53,519 bases of DNA from an uncultured Flavobacteriales bacterium (GTDB lineage Bacteria; Bacteroidota; Bacteroidia; Flavobacteriales; BACL11): assembly GCA_905181585.1 (NCBI GenBank), contig CAJIYG010000006.1, positions 64,001 to 117,519 on the forward strand. Reading direction: 5' to 3'. Under the pieces are notes generated by a model. The model had not been told where the DNA came from. It saw nothing but the letters and a program-made list of their open reading frames with translations, and made no database searches. A program made the position numbers and the translations under genes. Shown piece by piece: positions 1 to 7,416 of the stretch (the stretch's first letter is position 1; the number at the start of each line of letters is the position of its first letter).

Positions 1-517
1 TTTCTCTATCTGTATCTTGCATGTAAGGGGATAAGCCTGCAAGATTTAATGTTTTGCCTTTATAATCCATTTCAGCTCCCGCTAGTAATGATCTGTATTC
101 ATTTGAAAGCTCATTTTCTTGTTTCATTAAATCAACAAGTTTTGGGTCAAATGATTTAAGCTCCATATTAATTAAATCAAAAAAGTGTTTGCCAAATTTT
201 TCTAGAAGATCTTTTTTAAACTTAGATGTATTTATTGCTTTTGTAAACTTATTATCAATTGCTGCTATTTCAGGACCAATTCCATCATAAAATTTGTTTT
301 CTTCAACTGCCTTAGGGTCTTTGGTGTTTCTAGCAAAGTTAAGGTGAGCTATACTTCCGTTTGTCTGTATTTCTTTCTGAATATTTTGATATTTTTCAAT
401 AATTTCAATTTGATTTTTTGGTGATGTAGACAACTCAAACTGCGTAATCATTTTTTCTACATTGTTTTTAAATTGATCAAAATCAATTCTTTTATATGGG
501 AAGTCACTATATTTCAT
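1..517 (-). CDS. M3 family oligoendopeptidase, N-terminal part
   Basis: The minus strand reads an open frame of 172 codons from ATG at 517 and leaves the window without a stop. The sequence resembles the N-terminal helical region of M3 (thimet/oligoendopeptidase F-like) zinc metallopeptidases of Bacteroidota, which cut short peptides in the cytoplasm. Recognisable stretches are the opening MKYSDFPYKRIDFDQF, then ARNTKDPKAVEENKFYDGI and the LLEKFGKHFFDLI helix. The catalytic HExxH motif would lie outside the window, so the assignment rests on the N-terminus alone. The start lies one base after the stop of the DUF5606 gene, so the two are probably cotranscribed from the promoter at 954-961. Real length is expected to be about 570 residues. 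Confidence 0.75.
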   Translation of the reverse strand, partial: MKYSDFPYKRIDFDQFKNNVEKMITQFELSTSPKNQIEIIEKYQNIQKEIQTNGSIAHLNFARNTKDPKAVEENKFYDGIGPEIAAIDNKFTKAINTSKFKKDLLEKFGKHFFDLINMELKSFDPKLVDLMKQENELSNEYRSLLAGAEMDYKGKTLNLAGLSPYMQDTDRE

Positions 518-518
518 A

Positions 519-935
519 TTATTTCTTTTTTTCTTTTTTCTTTTCTTTTTTCTCCATGATAATTAAGCCTGTATCATGCATAAGATTATACCATTGAATA
601 ACCTTTTTTATATCTGAGTAGTAAACTCTTTCTTCATCATAGTCAGGCATTATTTCTCTAAAATAGCTCAGTAAATTATTTTTTTCAGATTTATGACTTA
701 AACATTTATTTCCATTTTCTTTATTAGCGATAAAATCAAAAATTACTGATAAGGATGTTGTGTCTTCATACGTGTATATCCCAATTTCTTCTAACAAATT
801 TGCTTGATTATGTGAATAAATTGGGCTTCTTTTTTTGTCAATTAAAGATTCAATTATTACAGTATTATTAGATTTTGAAATTACTTTATATAGTCCAGGC
901 TTGCCTGCAACATTAATTATTCCTTCTACATTCAT
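519..935 (-). CDS. DUF5606 domain protein
   Basis: A 138-residue protein matching the Bacteroidota family DUF5606: it opens MNVEGIINVAGKPGLYKVIS, has SHKSEKNNLLSYFREIMPDY in the middle and ends in a helix with VYYSDIKKVIQWYNLM. The function of the family is unknown; it looks soluble and has no signal peptide. The last 12 residues are a run of K and E, a charged tail encoded by an A/G-rich stretch. I chose ATG at 935 rather than the upstream TTG at 956 because that TTG belongs to the TAAATTTG promoter box and family members start at the MxVEGI position. It is followed one base later by the M3 peptidase gene. Confidence 0.8.
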   Translation of the reverse strand: MNVEGIINVAGKPGLYKVISKSNNTVIIESLIDKKRSPIYSHNQANLLEEIGIYTYEDTTSLSVIFDFIANKENGNKCLSHKSEKNNLLSYFREIMPDYDEERVYYSDIKKVIQWYNLMHDTGLIIMEKKEKKKEKKK

Positions 936-953
936 ATAAATTAAAATTTTTGG

Positions 954-961
954 CAAATTTA
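954..961 (-). promoter_or_regulatory. -7 box (TAAATTTG) for DUF5606-peptidase operon
   Basis: On the minus strand TAAATTTG matches the Bacteroidota -7 consensus TAnnTTTG, 18 bases before the ATG at 935. No clear -33 TTG/TTTG is seen. Confidence 0.6.
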
Positions 962-987
962 CGTTTTTTTATTTTTTATACTAGATG

Positions 988-995
988 TATATTTG
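988..995 (+). promoter_or_regulatory. -7 box (TATATTTG) for the MFS gene
   Basis: TATATTTG matches TAnnTTTG and sits 27 bases before the ATG at 1023. Together with the box at 954-961 on the other strand it forms a divergent promoter region between DUF5606 and the permease. Confidence 0.6.
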
Positions 996-1022
996 AATTA
1001 TATTCGTAATATTGAGATTAAT

Positions 1023-2255
1023 ATGTTTAAGTTTTTATTAAAGGAAAAAAATTCTAAAGAAATAATATCTTGGTCATTTTATGACTTTGCTAATCAGCCC
1101 TACACAACATTAATAATTACATTCATTTATAGTGCTTTTTTTGTGAATTATATTGCTCCAAATGAAACTAATGGTACTTTTTTATGGGCTAACGCAATTT
1201 CCATTACTGCAATCTGTGTTGGTATCCTTTCTCCTATTTTAGGAGCATTCGCAGACTCTGGTGGATATCGGAAATTCTTTCTTATTTTCTTTACTATTTT
1301 ATGCTCTATTTTTACGGCTCTTTTATATATTCCTGATTCTGGTGATGTGTTTCTAGCATTAGTTCTTGTTATACTTTCTAATATCGCTTATGAGTTGGGG
1401 ACAGTTTTTTCTAATTCATATTTAATTGATTTATCAAATAATAAAAATGTTGGAAGAATTTCTGGAACTGCCTGGGGCTTTGGTTTTGTTGGAGGTTTAA
1501 TTGCTCTTTTTTGTGCTCTTACTTTTTTTGATGTTAATATTCCTAATGATATAAAACTCATTAATATTTTTGTTGCTATATGGTTTTTGTTTTTTAGTCT
1601 TCCAGCTTTTTTCTTTTTAAAAGATAGAAAAAAAGAAAAATTATTAATGAGTAATGTAATATTATCATTTAAATCTTTGAAAATTACTTTCAAAGAAATT
1701 TATAAATATAAAAAGATTTTAAATTTTTTAATTGCTCGATTATTTTATAATGATGGTCTTATAACTATTTTTGCTCTCGGTGGAATTTACGCAGTAGGAT
1801 CACTTGACTTTTCTATGCGAGAAGTATTAATTTTGGGAGTTGTTTTAAATATTTTTGCAGCGATAGGTTCTTTTACATTTGGTTATATTGAAGATAAAAT
1901 AGGAGTTAAGAATGTTATTAATATTTCATTATTAATTTTAATCTTTGCTACTTTATTGGCCTTTATCGCACCTTGGACAAATTTTCCAAAGGAGATTTTT
2001 TGGTTAGCTGGCGTATTATTAGGAACTATGATAGGTCCAAATCAATCTTGTAGTAGATCTTTTATGTCACAAATAATACCTATTGAAAAGAAAAATGAAT
2101 TTTTTGGTTTTTTTGCTTTAACTGGAAAAGCAACCTCTTTTCTTGGTCCTCTCTTATTTGGAATAATAACAACATTACATAGTCAACAATTTGCTCTACT
2201 TTCAGTAGTTGTTTTTTTTATATTAGGATATATTATTTTTAATAGAAAACATTAA
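1023..2255 (+). CDS. MFS transporter, UMF1/Atg22-like family
   Basis: A 410-residue membrane protein with about twelve hydrophobic segments. The signature SWSFYDFANQP at residues 16-26 and GKATSFLGPLLFG near residue 375 are typical of the UMF1/Atg22-like branch of the major facilitator superfamily, whose bacterial substrates are mostly unknown (the yeast relative exports amino acids from the vacuole). Charged loops with RxxR/K patterns separate the two six-helix halves; a lysine-rich central loop follows the sixth helix (around residues 195-235). The start is ATG at 1023: a longer frame would begin at TTG 993, but that TTG is the end of the promoter box. It is probably a single-gene unit, with the next gene having its own box at 2276. 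Confidence 0.85.
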   Translation: MFKFLLKEKNSKEIISWSFYDFANQPYTTLIITFIYSAFFVNYIAPNETNGTFLWANAISITAICVGILSPILGAFADSGGYRKFFLIFFTILCSIFTALLYIPDSGDVFLALVLVILSNIAYELGTVFSNSYLIDLSNNKNVGRISGTAWGFGFVGGLIALFCALTFFDVNIPNDIKLINIFVAIWFLFFSLPAFFFLKDRKKEKLLMSNVILSFKSLKITFKEIYKYKKILNFLIARLFYNDGLITIFALGGIYAVGSLDFSMREVLILGVVLNIFAAIGSFTFGYIEDKIGVKNVINISLLILIFATLLAFIAPWTNFPKEIFWLAGVLLGTMIGPNQSCSRSFMSQIIPIEKKNEFFGFFALTGKATSFLGPLLFGIITTLHSQQFALLSVVVFFILGYIIFNRKH

Positions 2256-2275
2256 TTTTTTAATTAATCATTGTT

Positions 2276-2283
2276 TAAATTTG
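2276..2283 (+). promoter_or_regulatory. -7 box (TAAATTTG) for YceI-DUF5777 pair
   Basis: TAAATTTG matches TAnnTTTG, 27 bases before the ATG at 2311, the same spacing as the MFS promoter. Confidence 0.6.
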
Positions 2284-2310
2284 TTATTATTACTAAAAAC
2301 AACTTATCAA

Positions 2311-2826
2311 ATGCGTATTTTATTTTTTCTACTTTTTTTACTTCATTATGATTGTTTTTCACAAAATTTTATTTCTAAAACAGGTGAGATAACTTTTTTT
2401 TCATATGCTCCTATTGAAGATATTAAAGCTGTTAATGAAAAAGTTAGTGCAGCATTCAATTCACAGACTAATGATATAGTTTTTGTACTAGAGATTACCG
2501 ATTTTAATTTTAAGAAAAAATTAATGCAGGAACATTTTAACGAAAATTATTTAGAATCAGATGTTTACCCTACTTCTAGTTTTGAGGGGAAAGTTTATAA
2601 TATTGATGATTCCTTAGCTACAGTTAAAGGTATGTTAACAATACATGGAGTTTCTAATGAAATAACAGCTGATGGAACTTTTAATTTATTAGATAATACT
2701 ATTAAATTATCATCAAGTTTTATGGTTAAGCTTGAAGATTATAATGTTCAAATACCAAAAATTGTTATGTATAAGATTGCTGAAGAAATTCTAGTTGATA
2801 TTAATATGATCTTAATTAAAACTTAA
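2311..2826 (+). CDS. YceI family secreted protein
   Basis: A 171-residue exported protein. Residues 1-18 form a signal peptide (MRILFFLLFLLHYDCFSQ). The rest follows the YceI lipocalin-like beta-barrel pattern, which binds long polyisoprenoid/quinone-like ligands in characterised relatives: GEITFFSYAPIEDIKAVNEK at the front, a central FNENYLESDVYPTSSFEGKV and the strand ATVKGMLTIHGVSNEI. Start chosen at ATG 2311; the in-frame TTG at 2281 lies inside the promoter box. Its TAA overlaps the ATG of the DUF5777 gene by one base, so the two are translated as a pair. The ligand here is not known. Confidence 0.85.
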   Translation: MRILFFLLFLLHYDCFSQNFISKTGEITFFSYAPIEDIKAVNEKVSAAFNSQTNDIVFVLEITDFNFKKKLMQEHFNENYLESDVYPTSSFEGKVYNIDDSLATVKGMLTIHGVSNEITADGTFNLLDNTIKLSSSFMVKLEDYNVQIPKIVMYKIAEEILVDINMILIKT

Positions 2827-3689
2827 TGAGATATATATTAATTTTTATTATTTCTTTTTTATCATTTAATACTTCTTTTTCTCAAGATTTATTCGATTTG
2901 ATTTCTAATAACGAAAAAACTATTTATCCAGAGTATTTTTTTAAAGGAACTAAAATTATTAACTCTCAATCTGTCGAAATTCCTGATGAAGGAGTTTTAC
3001 AGTTTATGATTCAACATAGATTTGGAACTCTAAATTCAGGGTTCTATAATCTTTTTGGTTTAGATAATTCTCAGGTTAGAATTGGTTTTGACTATGGATT
3101 AAATAAATGGATTAGTTTGGGTGTAGGAAGAAGCTCTTCGCTAAAAGCTATTGATTCAAACTTAAAATTTAGATTAATTAGGCAGAGCTCAGGAAATACT
3201 AGTTTTCCGATGACAGTTGTTTTTAATACATCTGTAGTTTTAAAGCAGTTTCTTTTTTCGGAGGTTAATAATACAAATTTTATATTTTCAGATAACCTCT
3301 CCTTTGCTAATCAAATTCTTATTGCACGTAAATTTAATAGAAAATTTACTTTTCAATTATCTCCAAGCTTATTACATTATAATCTTTTACCTGTAAATCA
3401 AACATTTCATGATCAATTCTCAATTGGCTATGGAGGACGTTATAAGTTAAATAATAGACTGTCCATTAATTTTGAATCTTTTTATCAGTTAAATTCTGAT
3501 AATAAGATTAATCAGCTATCATTCGGTTTAGATATAGAAACTGGTGGACATGTGTTTCAATTACATGCTACAAATTCTCCTTATATGATTGATAGAGCAT
3601 TTATTCATGAGACTTATGATTCCTGGTTTGAAGGTGACATTTATTTTGGTTTTAATATCTCTAGAGTTTTTACTTTGCAGGAGAAATAA
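2826..3689 (+). CDS. DUF5777 family beta-barrel protein
   Basis: A 287-residue protein with a signal peptide (about residues 1-19, ending SFS/Q) followed by alternating short strands ending in an aromatic residue, as expected of an outer-membrane barrel. The segment with FFKGTKIINSQSVEIPDEG and QFMIQHRFGTLNSG is the recognisable DUF5777 opening. The function is unknown. Members of this family are often found next to YceI proteins, and here the two genes overlap by one base, which suggests that the barrel and the YceI ligand-binding protein act together at the cell envelope (inference). Confidence 0.8.
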   Translation: MRYILIFIISFLSFNTSFSQDLFDLISNNEKTIYPEYFFKGTKIINSQSVEIPDEGVLQFMIQHRFGTLNSGFYNLFGLDNSQVRIGFDYGLNKWISLGVGRSSSLKAIDSNLKFRLIRQSSGNTSFPMTVVFNTSVVLKQFLFSEVNNTNFIFSDNLSFANQILIARKFNRKFTFQLSPSLLHYNLLPVNQTFHDQFSIGYGGRYKLNNRLSINFESFYQLNSDNKINQLSFGLDIETGGHVFQLHATNSPYMIDRAFIHETYDSWFEGDIYFGFNISRVFTLQEK

Positions 3690-3712
3690 GATCTTAATTT
3701 TGTTTATATTAT

Positions 3713-3720
3713 TAACTTTG
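3713..3720 (+). promoter_or_regulatory. -7 box (TAACTTTG) for lhgO
   Basis: TAACTTTG matches TAnnTTTG and ends four bases before the ATG at 3725, so the transcript probably begins at or next to the start codon (leaderless, inferred). Confidence 0.5.
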
Positions 3721-3724
3721 TTTA

Positions 3725-4931
3725 ATGAATAATTCCTTTGATATTTCTGTTGTAGGAGGTGGCATAGTAGGACTTGCCAGTGCTTATAAACTACAACTTA
3801 GATTTCCTAAGCTTAAAATAATCGTTTTAGAAAAAGAGAAAGAGTTAGCTTTTCATCAAACTGGCAGAAATTCTGGTGTTATTCACTCAGGTCTTTATTA
3901 CAAAACGGGAAGCTTTAGAGCGAAGAACTGTGTAGATGGAAGAAAACAGCTTGTTCAATTTGCAAGAGAGAATAATATTAGACATGATGTTTGTGGTAAA
4001 ATTGTTTTGGCTACGAATACAGATGAAGCAAAAAAACTAGTTGATTTAAAAGAAAATGGTGAGAAAAATGGATTAATTAATTTGAAAATTCTTAACCTTT
4101 CTGAGATAAAAGAGATTGAACCTTTTGCAGAAGGTGTAGCTGCTCTCTGGGTGCCAGAATCGGGAATAATTGACTACAAGCAGGTTACCAATACATTAGC
4201 TGACTTAATATCTATGATAAACCCAAATAGTAAGGTTTTATGCTCTTGTGAGGTTTTAGACATTAATGATGGCTTTTTAAAAACATCAAGTGGGAATATT
4301 TCTGTTAAAAATAATATCTTTTGCTCTGGTTTGTTTTCTGATAGATTTGCTAAAAAAGATAATATAGATTTAGATTTGAAAATTGTTGGTTTTAGAGGAG
4401 ACTATTTTAAACTTTCAGATAAAGCAAAACATAAAATAAATAATTTAATTTATCCTGTACCAAATCCTGAGTTTCCTTTCTTAGGAGTTCATTTTACGAG
4501 AATGACTAATGGAGAAATTGAATGTGGGCCTAATGCTGTATACACATTTAAGCGTGAAGGCTATAAAAAAGTTTTCTTTTAACCTGTTTGACACTTTGGA
4601 TTCACTCTTTTTTATTGGAACCTGGAAATTGTTCATAAATCATTGGAAATTTGGTTTAAATGAATATCGAAGAGCATTTTCAAAAAGATTATTTTTGAGA
4701 GACTTAAGAAAACTTGTACCTTCACTTTCTATGAACGATATTGTTGTCGGAAAAAGTGGTGTAAGAGCTATGGCTCTTGCAAAAGATGGTGAAGTAATAG
4801 ACGATTTTAAAATTATGAAAAATAAGAACAATATTCATGTCTTAAATGCTCCATCCCCAGCAGCTACAGCATGTTTAGCAATTGGAGATAATATTACTGA
4901 ACATGCAATTAAACATTTTAATTTAGTATAA
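3725..4931 (+). pseudogene. lhgO: L-2-hydroxyglutarate oxidase, frameshifted
   Basis: An FAD-dependent oxidoreductase of the DAO fold that oxidises L-2-hydroxyglutarate to 2-oxoglutarate. The N-terminal frame (3725-4582) carries the dinucleotide-binding motif VVGGGIVGLASAYKL and the family signature HQTGRNSGVIHSGLYYK, then stops just after TFKREGYKK. The C-terminal half continues in another frame to 4931 (FSFNLFDTLDSLFF, NEYRRAFSKRLFLRDL, GKSGVRAMALAKDG, LNAPSPAATACLAIG). The break is at the A6 run 4565-4570; removing one A joins the frames into a 401-residue protein of normal family length. Both halves are otherwise intact, so this is either a sequencing/assembly indel, very recent decay, or slippage at the A run. 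The TAA overlaps the next ATG by one base. Confidence 0.85.
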
Positions 4932-5488
4932 TGATTAAATTCTTTAGTTTATTATCTAAAAAAAGTAAGATAAATGTTAGAGATGCATCTGCAATATACC
5001 GAAGTGCTTTAGACGAAGTGATTTATGAAGGTTTTATTGAGATTAAAGATTTTATTAATCAAAATAATAATCTAGAAAACAATCCTAATTTACAAAGTAG
5101 TGATGTTAAGTGGTTTAGATTGATAATTTATTTAGGCAATCTTCATCAATTAAAATCAAACTTTGAAGAAGAAGAAGTTTTAGTTTTTAGAAATGCTATT
5201 CTTGATCAAATGTTTGGTGATTTAGATGAGTCAAAAAAACTACTCTCTATTGAAAGTTTTTTAGATTATGAAAAGTATTTTGATGAATTATTGCGAGAAT
5301 ATAATTCAGAAATAGATGCTATGGCTTATGCTGTATTTGAAAAGTATAATATTAATGATTTTCAAGGCGCACTTTTTAAGAGAAAAAATAAGCCTAATCC
5401 CATATTTTTAAATGAGTTAAAAAATCTTTTAAAACATTTTCTATGGAACTGGAAAGATTATTTATCGAAAAATAAGATTAAATTTTAA
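4931..5488 (+). CDS. hypothetical protein, 185 aa
   Basis: I do not recognise this protein. It is 185 residues, predicted soluble, rich in charged helices, without a signal peptide or membrane segment. Visible features are an N-terminal basic stretch (LLSKKSKINVRD), an acidic middle (NFEEEEVLVF, FGDLDESKKL) and a basic C-terminus with aromatic residues (KHFLWNWKDYLSKNK). No catalytic motif is apparent. It overlaps the lhgO stop by one base (TAATG) and so is probably cotranslated with it, and its own stop overlaps the convergent purB stop by four bases. Any link to L-2-hydroxyglutarate metabolism is inference from context only. Confidence 0.6.
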   Translation: MIKFFSLLSKKSKINVRDASAIYRSALDEVIYEGFIEIKDFINQNNNLENNPNLQSSDVKWFRLIIYLGNLHQLKSNFEEEEVLVFRNAILDQMFGDLDESKKLLSIESFLDYEKYFDELLREYNSEIDAMAYAVFEKYNINDFQGALFKRKNKPNPIFLNELKNLLKHFLWNWKDYLSKNKIKF

Positions 5489-6828
5489 ATTCCTATGTAA
5501 TTCTCTGGAGTTATACTTTTTAGCTCTAGTTTAATCTCATCATTTACATTAAGACTGTCAATAAAATCTCCTATTGTTTTCTTAGTAATAATTGAATTTG
5601 ATCTTGTTAGTCCTTTTAGTGCTTCGTATGGTTTAGGATAGCCCTCCCTTCTTAGTATTGTTTGTATTGCTTCTGCAACTACAGCCCAATTGTTGTCAAG
5701 ATCTTGTTTTAATTTATTTTCATTCAAGACTAATTTATTAGTTCCTTTAATCAATGATTTTAAAGCAATTAATGTATGCGCTATAGGAACTCCAATATTT
5801 CTCAAAACAGTACTGTCAGTTAAATCTCTTTGTAATCTTGAAATAGGAAGTTTAGATGAAAGAAAAGTAAAGATACTGTTTGCCATACCAAGATTTCCTT
5901 CAGCATTTTCAAAGTCTATAGGATTTACTTTATGTGGCATTGCTGAAGATCCAACTTCACCCGCCTTTATTGTTTGTTTAAAGTAATCCATCGATATATA
6001 TGTCCAAATGTCTCTTGAGTAATCTATTAAAATGTTATTTATTCTATTTAAATTATCAAGCAAAGCTGACAGATTATCATAATGTTCAATTTGGGTTGTT
6101 GTCTGTTGACGCTTAAGCCCTAGAGATTTTTGTGTGAAATCATCTGCAAATTGCTTCCAATCAATTTTAGGGAAAGCTACATGGTGTGCGTTGAAATTGC
6201 CAGTGGCGCCACCAAATTTAGCATTGAAAGGAATGTTTTTCATTAGTTCTATTTGTTTAGTAATTCTTTCAACAAATACTTTAATTTCTTTTCCCATTAC
6301 TGTAGGAGATGCAGCTTGTCCGTGTGTTCTGGCAAGCATTGGAATCTCTTTCCATTTATCACAGTTTACTTTTAAAATTTTTATGAGCTTATTTAACTCC
6401 GGCATAAATACATTTTCTAATGAGCATTTTATTGAGTATGGAACAGCTGTATTATTGATGTCTTGCGATGTTAGACCAAAATGAATAAATTCATTAAACT
6501 CATTCAAAGATAATTTATCAAACTCTTCTTTAATAAAGTATTCTACTGCTTTTACATCATGATTTGTCACTGATTCAATATCCTTTATTCTAATAGCATC
6601 TTTTTCTGAAAAATTTAAATATAAATTTCTTAGTAATGGAAATTTTTCTGTTGGAAAATGGTTAAGCTGAATAATAGATGTATTGCACAATGCAATAAAA
6701 TATTCTATCTCAACTTGTACTCTGAACTTTATAAGAGATGATTCTGAAAAGTAATTTTGTAGTTGTACTGTTTTTGAATTATATCTTCCGTCAATTGGAC
6801 TTATAGCGGAAAGAGAAGATAGTGTCAT
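5485..6828 (-). CDS. purB: adenylosuccinate lyase
   Basis: A 447-residue enzyme of the fumarase/aspartase superfamily that performs two steps of purine synthesis: SAICAR to AICAR plus fumarate, and adenylosuccinate to AMP plus fumarate. Superfamily motifs are HFGLTSQDINNTA, the ARTHGQAASPTVMGKE active-site stretch, and the flexible loop GSSAMPHKVNP at residues 293-303 with the catalytic serine. Length agrees with the E. coli-type enzyme (456). Start at ATG 6828, 12 bases after a TAAATTTG box. Transcribed alone; convergent with the unknown gene at 4931 with a four-base overlap. Confidence 0.95.
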   Translation of the reverse strand: MTLSSLSAISPIDGRYNSKTVQLQNYFSESSLIKFRVQVEIEYFIALCNTSIIQLNHFPTEKFPLLRNLYLNFSEKDAIRIKDIESVTNHDVKAVEYFIKEEFDKLSLNEFNEFIHFGLTSQDINNTAVPYSIKCSLENVFMPELNKLIKILKVNCDKWKEIPMLARTHGQAASPTVMGKEIKVFVERITKQIELMKNIPFNAKFGGATGNFNAHHVAFPKIDWKQFADDFTQKSLGLKRQQTTTQIEHYDNLSALLDNLNRINNILIDYSRDIWTYISMDYFKQTIKAGEVGSSAMPHKVNPIDFENAEGNLGMANSIFTFLSSKLPISRLQRDLTDSTVLRNIGVPIAHTLIALKSLIKGTNKLVLNENKLKQDLDNNWAVVAEAIQTILRREGYPKPYEALKGLTRSNSIITKKTIGDFIDSLNVNDEIKLELKSITPENYIGI

Positions 6829-6840
6829 GATTTTTTTTTA

Positions 6841-6848
6841 CAAATTTA
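6841..6848 (-). promoter_or_regulatory. -7 box (TAAATTTG) for purB
   Basis: Minus-strand TAAATTTG, 12 bases before the purB ATG. Confidence 0.6.
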
Positions 6849-6897
6849 CTGAAATTAATAATAAGCTCTATTCTAAATTTTTAAGTTCTATTTTTAA

Positions 6898-6905
6898 TAT
6901 CTTTG
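6898..6905 (+). promoter_or_regulatory. -7 box (TATCTTTG) for DUF456-mqnA
   Basis: TATCTTTG matches TAnnTTTG and ends four bases before the GTG at 6910, implying a leaderless message. It is arranged divergently with the purB box. Confidence 0.5.
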
Positions 6906-6909
6906 TAGT

Positions 6910-7416
6910 GTGTCTATTTTGATTATAATAATTGCTTTTTTATTACTCTTTTTTGGAATTTTAGGAGCTTTTTTACCCGTTATACCTGGTCCCACATTAT
7001 CTTTTTTTGGAGTATTATTAATTAGTTATTTAACTGATTTTACTCATATAACTTTTGATAATTTAATTTATTTAGCGGTTATTGCATTGCTAATAACTTT
7101 TTTAGATTATTGGCTTCAAATACTTTCAGTAAAGATTTTTGGAGGAGGTAAACATTCTTTAATTGGAGTTATTGTTGGACTATTATTTGGTCTTTTTATC
7201 TTTCCACCATTTGGAGTTTTTTTAGGACCTTTTTTTGGAGCTTATTTAGGTGCATTATATGAAACTGATTTTAATTTTTTATCATCTTTAAAGATTGCTT
7301 TTGGAGCTATTGTTGGTTTTATCAGTGGTATAATAATGAAAATTTCGTATTCGATATATGCTTTTTGGATTGCTTTGAGTTATTTGATGCCAAGTAGATT
7401 TGATTCAGTTATATGA
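6910..7416 (+). CDS. DUF456 family membrane protein
   Basis: A 168-residue, very hydrophobic protein with about five membrane segments and glycine-rich turns. The opening FLLLFFGILGAFLPVIPGPT and the later GGGKHSLIGVIVGLL followed by FPPFGVFLGPFFGAYLGAL are characteristic of DUF456. Function unknown. The start is GTG 6910, the only candidate upstream of the first membrane segment apart from TTG 6919; it sits directly after the promoter box. It shares ATGA with mqnA (four-base overlap), so both genes are translated together. Confidence 0.8.
   Translation: MSILIIIIAFLLLFFGILGAFLPVIPGPTLSFFGVLLISYLTDFTHITFDNLIYLAVIALLITFLDYWLQILSVKIFGGGKHSLIGVIVGLLFGLFIFPPFGVFLGPFFGAYLGALYETDFNFLSSLKIAFGAIVGFISGIIMKISYSIYAFWIALSYLMPSRFDSVI

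Noticed and set aside
4509..4931. Separate 140-residue gene at the end of lhgO
   Set aside because: From FSFNLFDTL onward it is the C-terminal half of L-2-hydroxyglutarate oxidase in another frame; its first 20 codons are an off-frame reading of the upstream half. It is one frameshifted gene.
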